The position numbers were made by a program, and so were the translations under genes. From Tolypothrix tenuis PCC 7101 (lineage in GTDB: Bacteria > Cyanobacteriota > Cyanobacteriia > Cyanobacteriales > Nostocaceae): a stretch of DNA of 64,000 nucleotides. Shown in pieces: positions 45,513-55,011 of the stretch. Each line of letters begins with the position of its first letter. Position 1 is the first letter of the stretch. The notes beneath the pieces were generated by a model, which did not search any database, was not told the DNA's origin, and worked only from the letters and a program-made list of their open reading frames with translations. The stretch covers positions 6,313,979 through 6,377,978 of the forward strand of contig NZ_AP018248.1 in NCBI RefSeq assembly GCF_002368295.1, written 5' to 3'.

Positions 45513-45716
45513 CAATACGCTTGGGTTAAATTAATTAGTGATTAATTTGTCACTTAATTAAAAAAGCCAGATCAATTGGGGGATTCTCCCCCAAACCCCC
45601 GATTGGGTGACGGTTGCGTCCCCCAAACCCCCTCCAAAATTATTGTTCTGTTTTTTTGTTGAGTAACTAGTTTTTTGGTTTTGTGATCAATTAATTTTCT
45701 TAACCCAAGCGTATTG
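45513..45716. repeat. hairpin-rich repeat element, copy 3 with perfect terminal inverted repeats
   Basis: The ends are CAATACGCTTGGGTTAA and TTAACCCAAGCGTATTG, an exact 17-bp inverted pair. The element is flanked by CAATATAGTC (45503 to 45512) and CAATATGGTC (45717 to 45726), a possible 10-bp target-site duplication with one mismatch. The interior has the GGGGGATTCTCCCCC hairpin and the GGTTGCGTCCCCC core of copies 1 and 2. It has no coding capacity. The gap 45048 to 45817 otherwise holds only the possible small peptide. Confidence 0.85.
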
Positions 45717-45817
45717 CAATATGGTCAGAGAATATTTTTATTCTCCCCCTGCTCCCTGCCAAAAAAAACGATAGTAGATTTCTTTTAGTTAGAAGTCCTT
45801 GGGAGGCAATTTTGTAT

Positions 45818-46930
45818 TTAAGCTAAAGGCAGAGAGAATTTAAAAGTACTACCCAACCCTTGTTTACTCTCAACTTGGATTTCACCACCTTGCAATTCCA
45901 CTAACCTCTGAGAGATGGTTAAACCAATCCCTGTCCCGCCAGATTGACGAGCGCGGGATGAGTCAGCGCGCCAAAAACGCTCAAACACATGGGGTAAATC
46001 TTGAGGAGCAATTCCAATCCCTGTATCCATAACGGCGATCCAAAGTCGAGATGATTCCGTCCAAACACGTAGAGTAATTGCGCCTTGTGCTGTATAACGT
46101 ATGGCGTTCCCTAAAAGATTTACTAGTATTTGTTCTGTACGATCCAAATCTGCTAATACCAAAGGCATAGGAGATGGACATTCCAAACGGAGAACCGGGC
46201 CATCTTCTAATAACTGGTCTGTAAATTTTTCTACTAATGAATCTAATAAAGGACGTAAATTTACACGCTGTATGTTAATTGCTAAATAACCTGCTTCAGC
46301 TTTGGAAAGTTCTTGTAAATCGTTAACCAAACGCTCTAAACGCTTAGTTTCTTTTGCTAGCCGCCGATAAATTTCGGGTGATGGCTCAATTTCTTCATCG
46401 GCTAGTTGTTCTAAGTAACCGCGTACAACTGTTAGCGGTGTTCTTAGTTCATGAGTCATGTCTCCAATTAGTTCCCGCCGCCTTGCTTCCACACCTTCTA
46501 AACTGTTTGCCATGCGGTTAAAGCTAGCACCTAACTGGTTAATTTCGGGAATATCAGACATTGGTAAACGCGCTTCAAAATTACCAGCCGCAAATTGCCG
46601 GGTAATTTGCTCCATGTCGGTCAATCCCTGCATAATCCTTCTAGATACCCAGTAACTCAATCCACCTGCGGCTGTAGTACCCACTATTACTGACCAAATA
46701 GTGCTTCGTCGCCAAGCAGTTTCAAATCCTTGCACCAATTCAGCGCGAATATCAATTAAATTTAACCCTTCATTTTCTAGTCGTTCTAAGTGAAGAACAA
46801 AGAAGCGAGGAGAAGAAATTTTACTAATGATTACTAAGCTAAATACCCCTACTATCATCACGACTAAGTGAGAGAATAATAGGCGCGATGCTAAAGGCAA
46901 GGACTTTGTCCAGCGCCAGTCCTTTTTCAT
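45818..46930 (-). CDS. HAMP-domain sensor histidine kinase
   Basis: This 370-residue protein has an N-terminal membrane helix (about 15 to 37), a short extracytoplasmic part of about 35 residues, a second helix (about 73 to 92), a HAMP domain, a HisKA domain with GDMTHELRTPLTVVRGYLEQ (phospho-accepting His), and a HATPase domain (NLLGNAIRYT, VMDTGIGIAPQDLPHVFERF, GTGIGLTISQRLVELQGGEI). The sensor part is too short to suggest a ligand. It follows the response regulator gene by 157 bp on the same strand, with a short repeat of CCAAAATCTAAAAT in between. Confidence 0.92.
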   Translation of the reverse strand: MKKDWRWTKSLPLASRLLFSHLVVMIVGVFSLVIISKISSPRFFVLHLERLENEGLNLIDIRAELVQGFETAWRRSTIWSVIVGTTAAGGLSYWVSRRIMQGLTDMEQITRQFAAGNFEARLPMSDIPEINQLGASFNRMANSLEGVEARRRELIGDMTHELRTPLTVVRGYLEQLADEEIEPSPEIYRRLAKETKRLERLVNDLQELSKAEAGYLAINIQRVNLRPLLDSLVEKFTDQLLEDGPVLRLECPSPMPLVLADLDRTEQILVNLLGNAIRYTAQGAITLRVWTESSRLWIAVMDTGIGIAPQDLPHVFERFWRADSSRARQSGGTGIGLTISQRLVELQGGEIQVESKQGLGSTFKFSLPLA

Positions 46931-47087
46931 AAGCTGTTATACCAGTTTGATGAAAGTTTTAATGAATTTGGCAAGCAGCAGGGTAAGGAGAGTGGGGAAG
47001 ATGGGAGATGAGGGAGAAATAGAATTTCAAATTATGGATTGTTCCGTTTCACAATCCAAAATCTAAAATCCAAAATCTAAAATTGTA

Positions 47088-47798
47088 TTAAATTGTAGTT
47101 GAGTCATCAAATTTATAGCCTACTCCCACTACAGTTTTAATAAAAGTAGGATTCGCAGGATCGGGTTCAATTTTTTTGCGTAACCGAGCTATGTGAGTAT
47201 CGACTACGCGCTCATCACCAAAAAAATTATCGCCCCAAAGTTTATCAATTAGTTGGGTGCGGTTCCAAACTCGGCCAGGATTGCTGACAAAGGTGCTTAA
47301 CAAGTTAAATTCTAAGGTGGTTAAGTCTAAAACTTCTGGTGCGTTATCATCTAGCTGACGACTAGCAGTGCGCTGATCTATATCAACAATAAAATGTTGG
47401 CTACGATTAACTTGATTTTGTCCACCTTGGCGCAGGCTACGCCTTAACAAAGCACGCACTCTCGCAACTAATTCTCTGGGGCTGAAAGGCTTAACCATGT
47501 AATCGTCAGCACCAGTAGATAAACCAATAACGCGATCGATTTCTTCGCCTTTAGCTGTGAGCATTAAAATATAAGGGTCTTTTGCGCCTGGTTTTTGGCG
47601 AATTCTGGCGCAGACTTCTAGCCCATCTAAACCAGGCAGCATTAAATCTAAAATAATTAAATCTGGTGGTTGTTCCTGAAACATCCGTAAGGCATTGATC
47701 CCATCACGGCTAATACGGCAGATAAATCCTTCTTTTTCTAAACTAAGTTGGATTAATTGGGCAATTTCTATTTCATCTTCAACAATTAAAATATCCAT
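47088..47798 (-). CDS. OmpR-family response regulator
   Basis: This 236-residue protein has a receiver domain (about 1 to 120; ILIVEDE acidic pocket, DLIILDLMLPGLDGLE with the phospho-accepting Asp, LTAKGEE, DYMVKPFSPRELVARV). It also has a C-terminal winged helix (LDLTTLEFNLLSTFVSNPGR, VWNRTQLIDKLWGDNFFGDE, RVVDTHIARLRKKIEPDPAN). It pairs with the histidine kinase gene just downstream. The regulated genes are unknown. Confidence 0.95.
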   Translation of the reverse strand: MDILIVEDEIEIAQLIQLSLEKEGFICRISRDGINALRMFQEQPPDLIILDLMLPGLDGLEVCARIRQKPGAKDPYILMLTAKGEEIDRVIGLSTGADDYMVKPFSPRELVARVRALLRRSLRQGGQNQVNRSQHFIVDIDQRTASRQLDDNAPEVLDLTTLEFNLLSTFVSNPGRVWNRTQLIDKLWGDNFFGDERVVDTHIARLRKKIEPDPANPTFIKTVVGVGYKFDDSTTI

Positions 47799-47966
47799 CT
47801 CGATTAGGCGGGAGTATAAGACGCAGAGTTAACCCCAAGGGGAATTTCAAAATTCACCATTCAAAATAAAATTGCAGCCACCATGAGTGATTTCGGTAGC
47901 GCAATTTTTTCGCGGTTGCGGTCATTTACTAGTTTTTGACATACTCACCTGTGGATTTGTTGTCAT

Positions 47967-48674
47967 TTAAAGACCAGAAGTGGAGAGATGACGATAATTA
48001 TAGCCAACCTTAGAATCCTTTTGGATATGCTTTTTAATACTATCTAGGTCAACGAAGTAGTCAGCGACATCAATTAAGATGTCACTGGTAAGAGCTCGTA
48101 AACTAACAACTTCTACCCGGACTCCTGTGCTACTAACAGCATTCACAGCATAAGCTAAATCTCCATCTCCACTTACTAAGACAGCGGTATCATAGTAGGG
48201 AGCGAGATTGATCATATCTACAGCAATTTCAACATTTAAATTGGGTTTTTTAGAATTCTCGGAAATTTGGAATTCTTTGGTAACAACACGATAGCCATTG
48301 CGACGCATCCAGAATAAAAAGCCCTGCTGCTTTTCATGAGAACGGAGACGCATAGCAGGCGATCGCGAGTGGTCTATCCCAGTATAAAAGAAAGCCCGCA
48401 GTAATCGTGAGTTCTCTGTTAACCGACAAAGTAATTTGAGATAGTCAATTTCTAAACCGAGTTGCAAGGCTGCTTGCAATAAGTTTAATCCATCAATAAA
48501 AATAGCAACTCTACCACGATGAACGCCTTGAAAAAGTAAACTTGATGTTGCAGTGGCTGGTTTGTTGTTTTCTTCAGCTTCTTTATGATTAATTATCTGC
48601 CTTTCTTGCCATTGTGATTCCTGTTTCAGGTGTTTATCTTTTTCTTTTTCTTGGGTAAAACTACTAAGATTCAT
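47967..48674 (-). CDS. LabA-like NYN-domain protein
   Basis: This 235-residue protein has a charged N-terminal part of about 50 residues, rich in E, K and Q. A LabA/DUF88-type NYN domain follows: GRVAIFIDGLNLLQAALQLG, FYTGIDHSRSPAMRLRSHEK, VEIAVDMINLAPYYDTAVLV, SGDGDLAYAVNAVSSTGVRV. The acidic residues of the PIN-like fold (IFIDG, EIAVDM, SGDGD) are kept, so RNase activity is possible. In Synechococcus LabA takes part in clock output; whether this relative does is not known. It stands alone, upstream of the response regulator on the same strand. Confidence 0.9.
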   Translation of the reverse strand: MNLSSFTQEKEKDKHLKQESQWQERQIINHKEAEENNKPATATSSLLFQGVHRGRVAIFIDGLNLLQAALQLGLEIDYLKLLCRLTENSRLLRAFFYTGIDHSRSPAMRLRSHEKQQGFLFWMRRNGYRVVTKEFQISENSKKPNLNVEIAVDMINLAPYYDTAVLVSGDGDLAYAVNAVSSTGVRVEVVSLRALTSDILIDVADYFVDLDSIKKHIQKDSKVGYNYRHLSTSGL

Positions 48675-48780
48675 TGGGCTATTCCTCTGGATTATCCATG
48701 TTAAGAAGTGCTGGGCAATTGGCAGTATTCACTCTGCGCTGATAAATCAGCATCAGAGTCCATCTATTTTAGATTTGTTC

Positions 48781-48880
48781 CAATACTTTTCGGTTAAGGG
48801 AGAAAAGGGGAATGGGAAAAGGCAAAAAAACAACCTTTAACCCTTAACCTTTTTCCCAAAAGCTATTTTGAGTTCAAAAC
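48781..48880. repeat. left arm of a ~100-bp inverted repeat
   Basis: This segment, from CAATACTTTTCGGTTAAGGG to AGCTATTTTGAGTTCAAAAC, is repeated in inverse orientation at 49757 to 49856 with a few changes in the middle. The arms enclose about 876 bp without genes. Confidence 0.85.
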
Positions 48881-49415
48881 GCTATCCCTTGTAGTATTGA
48901 GATTTGTTCCACTTTAATGGCGCGATAGAGGAACAAAAAAATCTAAAATCGGCAATCTAAAATTTAAAATGGGCACAGTCAATGATATGCAATCAATAGC
49001 TGCAAATCGTTGTTTTGGCTGTTGATTGTGCAGATGTCAAAGTCTAAAGCGGAGATTTGCGGTTGGTATCAAAACAGATTTAACAAGATATCCCCAATAT
49101 TTATCAATAGCTCACTATTTACCCTAATCTACTGAATGTTGGCTTTGCACAAAACAATCAGGAGTCAATGCGTACAGATTCCTATTAAGGAACTGGGCTA
49201 TAGTGAGCTATCAGCAGTTATTTTTATTGTACATCTATATTTAAAATCAGAACTATAGACTAGTAACTATGGTCTAAAGAAGAAATGTTTTCTGATGCAA
49301 TCATCAGAAAAAACTATTTTTTGATTTTTGTCAGTTTGATTATATACCAATCTGATTTAATTTGTAGAAATTATTAGCATAGAAAGGAAACAAAAAAGAA
49401 ATATTTAAATATATT

Positions 49416-49605
49416 AGGACGTACGCAACTGGCACAGTGATCCTCTGGCATAAGAGTCAAGAGTCAAGGGTCAAGGGTCAAAAATATCGGTTTTTTGGAC
49501 TCTTGACATTTGAACGCCAGTTCACTCAACGGAGGGAACCTCCGCACGTGACTGGCTCCCCTGGACAAACATCAACGAAAAAAATATGACACTTGCGTAA
49601 GTCCT
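49416..49605. repeat. MITE-like element, copy C (inverted)
   Basis: The element begins AGGACGTACGCAACTGGCAC and ends GACACTTGCGTAAGTCCT, the inverse of copies A and B. It contains a nested segment (about 49516 to 49561, GCCAGTTCACTC to ACTGGCTCCC) at the place where copy A has its longer one. Confidence 0.8.
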
Positions 49606-49643
49606 ATATATGATATTTTTTACAAATAATTTAGGCTGGTTAT

Positions 49644-49698
49644 GAAAAAATAGATTCCCGCTTTCTTCAAAGATAGAAAATCGGGAATCTAAATTTTT
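49644..49698. terminator. bidirectional rho-independent terminator
   Basis: A perfect 10-bp stem (TAGATTCCCG and CGGGAATCTA) has six T after it on the minus strand and AATTTTT on the plus strand. It lies about 180 bp downstream of the minus-strand DUF4912 gene and probably ends that transcript. Confidence 0.7.
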
Positions 49699-49756
49699 CA
49701 TTGCGAAAACTATTTTTTAAGCTTCTCAGATGGGGATCAATACTACTCGGTTAAGT

Positions 49757-49856
49757 GTTTTGAACTCAAAATAGCTTTTGGGAAAAAGGTTAAAGGGTAA
49801 AGGTTGTTTCTTTCCATTGAAATATTTCCCTTTTTTCCCTTAACCGAAAAGTATTG
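49757..49856. repeat. right arm of a ~100-bp inverted repeat
   Basis: This is the inverse of 48781 to 48880 (GTTTTGAACTCAAAATAGCT to CGGTTAAGGG-type sequence read in reverse). It ends just before the stop codon of the DUF4912 gene. The rest of the 48675 to 49867 gap holds MITE copy C and the terminator. Confidence 0.85.
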
Positions 49857-49867
49857 AGATGGGGCGA

Positions 49868-52800
49868 CTATGCTTCTGGAGTTTCTTGGGAGAATTTTTT
49901 ATGAATGCTTTGAGTTTGTTCTCCATTAGCAGAATGTGCTGTCATTAGATATTCCATTAACCCGTCGGAGAAGGGGATACGCAAGTGGAAAGTACCATCT
50001 GGCTTCAGTTTAATGTCATGCCCAGCAATGTTGACAGTTGCACCCGGTTCAGTTGCGCCGTGGATAATTAACTCCGCATCCGCTACAAACCAGAAATTTG
50101 CTTGGGGACGGCTGAAAACGCGGACATTGGCAGAACGAGTGATTGATTCCCAACGATCGCCTTCTGTAATATAGCCAAGTTCGGTCATGTAATCGCGATC
50201 GCTGTTGGGGATGGCGACAAAGCGATCTGTTACTAATTCCTCACATTCATATTGCTGCACTAGATGGGGAGTTTGATAACTCAAGTCAATGTCGGTGACA
50301 TCGTACAGCCGCACAATCAATTGAGATATCCCAGCGTTGTGCAATTTTTGCTTGTCATGTTCGGAAATGTGCCAAGCAACGTAAGCCCATTTAGGGGTAC
50401 GGGATGAGAAGGTAATGCTGCTTTCATGATTTGCAGCTGGTTCTGGTGTGGGGGTTGGGGCTACGGGGGTTGATTCCTGCACAGGTGTTGCTTCTGGTGT
50501 GGGGGCTGGGGCTACGGGAGTTGATTCTGGTACAGGTGTTGGTTCTGTTGTGGCGGTATCTGGGATGTAAGGGCTAAAGACACGCACGGTTTCAGAACGG
50601 TCGATTAATACCCAGTTATTTGCTGCAAGATAACCGATTTCTGCAATGTAGTTGCGATCGCTTCTCGGAATCGCTATTACAGTTTCATTTGTGCCGTCTG
50701 GACATTCTAACTCCTGAAGCAACTGAGGAGTTTGGTAACTCAAATCAAGTCCTGTAACATCGTACAAGCGGATCTTCAATTGATATCCGTAATTTTGTAC
50801 GATTTCCCGGGTTACCTGGGTAATATCCCATAAAACATGAGCTGATTCTGAATTTAGGGGCGTGAGAGTGACTCTGTCTTGAACTTTGCTGTCTGTTTCG
50901 TCTTCTAGGATGGAGTAACTGCCAAAGACGCGCACAATTTCGGAACGGTCGATTAATACCCAGTTATCTGCTGCAAGATAACCAATTTCTGCAATGTAGT
51001 TGCGATCGCTAGCCGGAATTGATACTACAGTTTCATGTGTCCCAGATGGGCATTCATATTGCTGTACCAGGTGCGGAGTTTGATAACTCAGGTCAATTCC
51101 CGTAATATCATACAAGCGTAAAGCCAATTGCGAGCCTGATTCTTGTAGTTTTTGCTGGGTTGCGTCGGAAATTTGCCAGGAAACATTCGCTGAGTGCAAA
51201 CTTTGGGGCGAAAGAGTTACTTTGTCTGCTACTTGGGTGTCTGCTGCTTCCTCTGTGGTGTAGGGACTGCTAAAGACACGCACGGTCTCAGAACGGTCGA
51301 TTAATACCCAGTTATTTGCTGCAAGATAACCGATTTCTGCCATGTAGTTGCGATCGCTAGCCGGAATTGCCACAAAGCGATCGTATGATGCTAAATCGCA
51401 TTCATACTGCTGCACCAGGTGCGGAGTTTGGTAACTCAGGTCGATGCCAGTGACATCATATAGCCGCAGCACTAATGGAGAACCGGAATCTGTCAATATT
51501 TGCTTGTTAGCATCAGAAATTTGCCACGCAGCATAAGCCCATTTGGGTGTGTGGGATCTGAGAGTAACTGTGTTCTCAACATGATCTGCTGCTACTGCGC
51601 TATCGCTATCATTTGTAGCAGTTGGTATGTTTGATTCTGTAGATTCTTCACTGCCATAAACTTTAGACCAAGCGCCAATTCCTGCACCTGCTGCTACTGC
51701 ACCAGCAGCTACAGCCCCTAAATTAGGTAGAGAATCATCTGCGGGTAAGCTTTCTACTGTTTCTGTGGTCTCTTCTGGTAGATTTGCGAAAATTTCCTCG
51801 ATTTCTTCTGTGGGTTCAGCAGTTGCTTCGGCTTCATCTGCTATGGCATTTAAATCCACTTCTGGAAAATCAGGTAAATCTGGAAGTGTGGCTGTTTCGG
51901 ATGTTGATTCGCCGACATCTGGCAAATGGGGAAGTGCAGCAGCTGTTTCAATAATTGGCAGCGATGCATCCGCTGTTGGTTCTTCCACATCAGGTAGCAA
52001 TACCTCCGATGTTGGTTCGCCGATATCTGGCAAATCTGGGATGGTGGCGGCTGTTTCCACATCTGGTAGCAATACCTCTGCTGTAGGTTCGCCCACGGCT
52101 GGCAAATTTGGCAGTGCGGCGGCTGTTTCAATAATGGGCAGTGCTACATCCGATGTTGGTTCGCCGACATCTAATGTATCAGTATTGGCAGATGTAATTT
52201 CAATTGTTGAGACTACATCTGCTGTGGGTTCTGGAACTGTTGGTGAATCTGGGATTGCCTCTGTAGTTTCAGGGCTGGGCTGTTCTATCTCAGCTAGTAC
52301 TTCATCAGATGCAGGTGTATCCCATAGAGTATAATCACTGCCTTGGATTGTAGTATTAGCATCTTCGGGAGCGCTTTCTCTACTATCTACCACAGACCAG
52401 CCGACTGCACCTGCTGCTAAAGCTGCACCTCCAGCTAAGGCTGTAGCCCCTGCTGTGGAGATATTTTCGCCAATGTTGGATTCTGGCTGAGGCGGTTCTG
52501 TGGCATTGGCGCTAGGAGCATCTGAAGTATTAGATAATACTGCTTCTGGTGGCGATTCTGGTTGAGGTGTAACTTTAGATGCATCTGCTAAGTTGGGATA
52601 AGAAGTATTCACCACTGCTGCTGGTGCTTCGGTATCCCATGCAAATTCGCCGTTATTTCTCATCTCTTCCGATGATAGTGCTGCGCCTGTGCCTGCTGCT
52701 AAAGGTGGGTTAGTTGCTGCGGGTACTGACTGATTCGGGTCTACTGGTAAAGGTGGCGCTGTGGGCGCAGATCCTAAGTCTTTATCTGTTGTATCTTCTG

Positions 52801-54049
52801 CTGATGAGCGTCTTTTGAGTAACCACCAAGACAATCCGCCTAAAGCTGCGATCGCTAACAAAGGCAATAATAGCCAAAATGGCGCTTCTCGCTGCACGCT
52901 GGCATTGTTATCCGCAGCCGTTCCCGAGGTTGTATCTGGGACAGTGGTTGCACTAGGGTCTGCGGTATTAGTTATGCCTTCGGTTGTGGGGACAGTAGTT
53001 GCAGCCGTTGTCGCTTCAGTTGTGGGGGCAGTGGTTTCAGCCGTTGTGGCAGCAGCAATTGTGGGAGAAATGGTATTAGTTGTTACTGCCGCAACTGCCG
53101 GGGAAGTAGTAGCAGTTGTTGCTACCAAAGCTTGTATGCCACCTTTGGCGATCGCAGCTGCTTCGGCTGTTCTAGCTTGTTCTATAGCTTGCTTACCTGG
53201 CGGTGCGATCGCAAAACCCAGAAATGCAGCTGTCGCCGCGTTGGGGTTTTTCTTGTAGACGTAAACTAAAGGCTGGGAGAAGGGATATTTGGGATCGGTA
53301 GGTGAGGTTTGATGTACCTTGAGAGTCCGCACCCCTGGGAGTTGGGATACTTGATTGGCTAAAGCATAACTGATACCATCTTTACCCAATTGCTTGGCGA
53401 TTTCTGCGGTGTTATCTTCCGGTACTTGAATTGCATTTGTGCCTGTAGTGAAGTTAGCAGCCTTAAATACTGGATAACTACGCAAATTTTCTCTAGTATC
53501 GCTAGTTGGGGGGCGATCAATAACGCGAATTTTACCTTTTGGCCCGCCTACCTGCGACCAATCTGTAATGCTACGTCCCCGGAAAATCCTGGCAAATTCT
53601 CTACCAGTCAAGCTACCTTTAAACGGATTCTCCGCACCGACAATGATGGCAATCTTTTCGCGGTATAAGCGGACTTGTGCTAACCCTTTTGCTTGTTCTT
53701 GTGGTGTCAAGCCACGTCCTAGGGCTGCTACATCAATTTTGTCCTCTAGCACAGCTTTTAGTGCGGCATCAGTACCATTAGCCCCTACTTCCACTTTACT
53801 TCCAGAGAATTGCTGCTCAAAACTCTGTTTCAAGTTTTGATTAATTAGACTCAAGCTACTTGAACCATCAATCCGCACTGTAGTCCCATTTTCCAATGTT
53901 TTTGGTAAAGGAAAAGCGGGAGCATCAGTTGCAGATTGTGCCTGTATCGGTGTTGGCACTAAGAGAGTTGCTGCCATAGGTGTAGTTCCTATCGCCAGCA
54001 GTAATGCCAGTCTGACTATTGCACTATCTTTCTTTTCTTGTTGCCACAT
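49868..54049 (-). CDS. PstS-like substrate-binding domain fused to four DUF4912 domains
   Basis: This 1393-residue protein starts with a signal peptide (LALLLAIGTTPMAATLLVP, ending IQAQS). Residues about 45 to 300 are a PstS-like periplasmic binding fold (TVRIDGSSSLSLINQNLKQS, FEQQFSGSKVEVGANGT, DVAALGRGLTPQEQ, IFRGRSITDWSQVGG). A Thr/Ala-rich linker and a membrane helix follow near 390 to 415 (FWLLLPLLAIAALGGLSWWL). A long acidic Pro/Thr/Glu/Ala stretch, with repeated EPTSDV-LP and AALPNLPAVG motifs, leads to four DUF4912 domains (about 828 to 1315; each W-AYAAW or similar, then LRLYDVTGIDLSYQTPHLVQ, RNYMAEIGYLAANNWVLIDR and VRVFS). The topology implies an external sensor and a cytoplasmic DUF4912 part. 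Its role is unknown. Confidence 0.85.
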   Translation of the reverse strand: MWQQEKKDSAIVRLALLLAIGTTPMAATLLVPTPIQAQSATDAPAFPLPKTLENGTTVRIDGSSSLSLINQNLKQSFEQQFSGSKVEVGANGTDAALKAVLEDKIDVAALGRGLTPQEQAKGLAQVRLYREKIAIIVGAENPFKGSLTGREFARIFRGRSITDWSQVGGPKGKIRVIDRPPTSDTRENLRSYPVFKAANFTTGTNAIQVPEDNTAEIAKQLGKDGISYALANQVSQLPGVRTLKVHQTSPTDPKYPFSQPLVYVYKKNPNAATAAFLGFAIAPPGKQAIEQARTAEAAAIAKGGIQALVATTATTSPAVAAVTTNTISPTIAAATTAETTAPTTEATTAATTVPTTEGITNTADPSATTVPDTTSGTAADNNASVQREAPFWLLLPLLAIAALGGLSWWLLKRRSSAEDTTDKDLGSAPTAPPLPVDPNQSVPAATNPPLAAGTGAALSSEEMRNNGEFAWDTEAPAAVVNTSYPNLADASKVTPQPESPPEAVLSNTSDAPSANATEPPQPESNIGENISTAGATALAGGAALAAGAVGWSVVDSRESAPEDANTTIQGSDYTLWDTPASDEVLAEIEQPSPETTEAIPDSPTVPEPTADVVSTIEITSANTDTLDVGEPTSDVALPIIETAAALPNLPAVGEPTAEVLLPDVETAATIPDLPDIGEPTSEVLLPDVEEPTADASLPIIETAAALPHLPDVGESTSETATLPDLPDFPEVDLNAIADEAEATAEPTEEIEEIFANLPEETTETVESLPADDSLPNLGAVAAGAVAAGAGIGAWSKVYGSEESTESNIPTATNDSDSAVAADHVENTVTLRSHTPKWAYAAWQISDANKQILTDSGSPLVLRLYDVTGIDLSYQTPHLVQQYECDLASYDRFVAIPASDRNYMAEIGYLAANNWVLIDRSETVRVFSSPYTTEEAADTQVADKVTLSPQSLHSANVSWQISDATQQKLQESGSQLALRLYDITGIDLSYQTPHLVQQYECPSGTHETVVSIPASDRNYIAEIGYLAADNWVLIDRSEIVRVFGSYSILEDETDSKVQDRVTLTPLNSESAHVLWDITQVTREIVQNYGYQLKIRLYDVTGLDLSYQTPQLLQELECPDGTNETVIAIPRSDRNYIAEIGYLAANNWVLIDRSETVRVFSPYIPDTATTEPTPVPESTPVAPAPTPEATPVQESTPVAPTPTPEPAANHESSITFSSRTPKWAYVAWHISEHDKQKLHNAGISQLIVRLYDVTDIDLSYQTPHLVQQYECEELVTDRFVAIPNSDRDYMTELGYITEGDRWESITRSANVRVFSRPQANFWFVADAELIIHGATEPGATVNIAGHDIKLKPDGTFHLRIPFSDGLMEYLMTAHSANGEQTQSIHKKFSQETPEA

Positions 54050-55011
54050 ATGCTCCTTATCAGGGTACAGAAAACAGAAATCCGGCCAGCCTTTAACTTA
54101 TGCTTTTATCTATAAAACGAGGAGACGCGCTAATTATACATCTCTATTAACTTTGTTCTTAGTTGTTGGGAATAAACAAGGGACTAGGGAACGGGGAACA
54201 AGGAACAGAATTCATCGCGGGTAGTGCGTCGCCTGTGTGGTTGCTTGGAAGCAGTAAGGGAACAGAGAACGAGGCATTTGGTATTTGCTGCTTGCGTCTC
54301 AAAGCGGTATTTGGAGGCTTATAGGCTTAAATGTGCAGTTCAGTAAATGCTTATCAATAAACGAAACTATATTGCAGTAGATGCAGGAGAACAGCGAAAA
54401 GCCTTAACTTTTAAGCTTTTGCCCTTGCCCATACAAAACTTTACATATTTCAGTTTAATCAGGCTCACTTACTAAATACTGCGTCTCACTTTATCTTGTT
54501 TAGTGACAAGATTTTTAGACTGTTTATTTTTTTTAAAGTATACCCAGCCAGTATTTCGGGCTATCTTTCAAGAAATAAGGGAACAGGGAATAGGTATAAA
54601 TAGGGTATGGGGCAATTTAATTTTGGATGTGTGATTTTGAAGTAGGGGACTACTTTGGGGAAGATATATCTCTTTAATTAGTCTGACAATTGACTGTTTT
54701 TTTATCACTAAGTTGACAGAAATATTTGCTGAATTTTCTCAATTTAAGGTGCGATCGCATTATTGCTTTTAACTAATTACTTGCACAAGCCAGTAATAAT
54801 CATAGTTCTGGATTATTCTTTGTGAAAATCAACAGCAAATACATTGACAGCATAAAATACTAGCGTACTTAAGCATAAATAAACTTTATATATTTCTAAC
54901 TTAAATATTGTATTTTTCGATTGAAACTTTATAGTTATCTGTCTATTGATAGTGATAATTTTAATTTTAATAATTATTTAATAACTCGCCTCCAGACGAG
55001 TAAAATCGCCT
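54050..55011. other. 962-bp gene-free region
   Basis: AT-rich spacer between divergent genes without a convincing reading frame. Close to the ABC transporter start is the interrupted palindrome ACTCG...CGAGT (54986 to 55003), a possible operator. Nothing else stood out. Confidence 0.5.

Noticed and set aside
51765..53258. Long plus-strand open frames opposite the DUF4912 gene
   Set aside because: They are antisense shadows of the Ala/Thr/Pro-rich coding sequence, with low-complexity Ser/Val/Ala translations.
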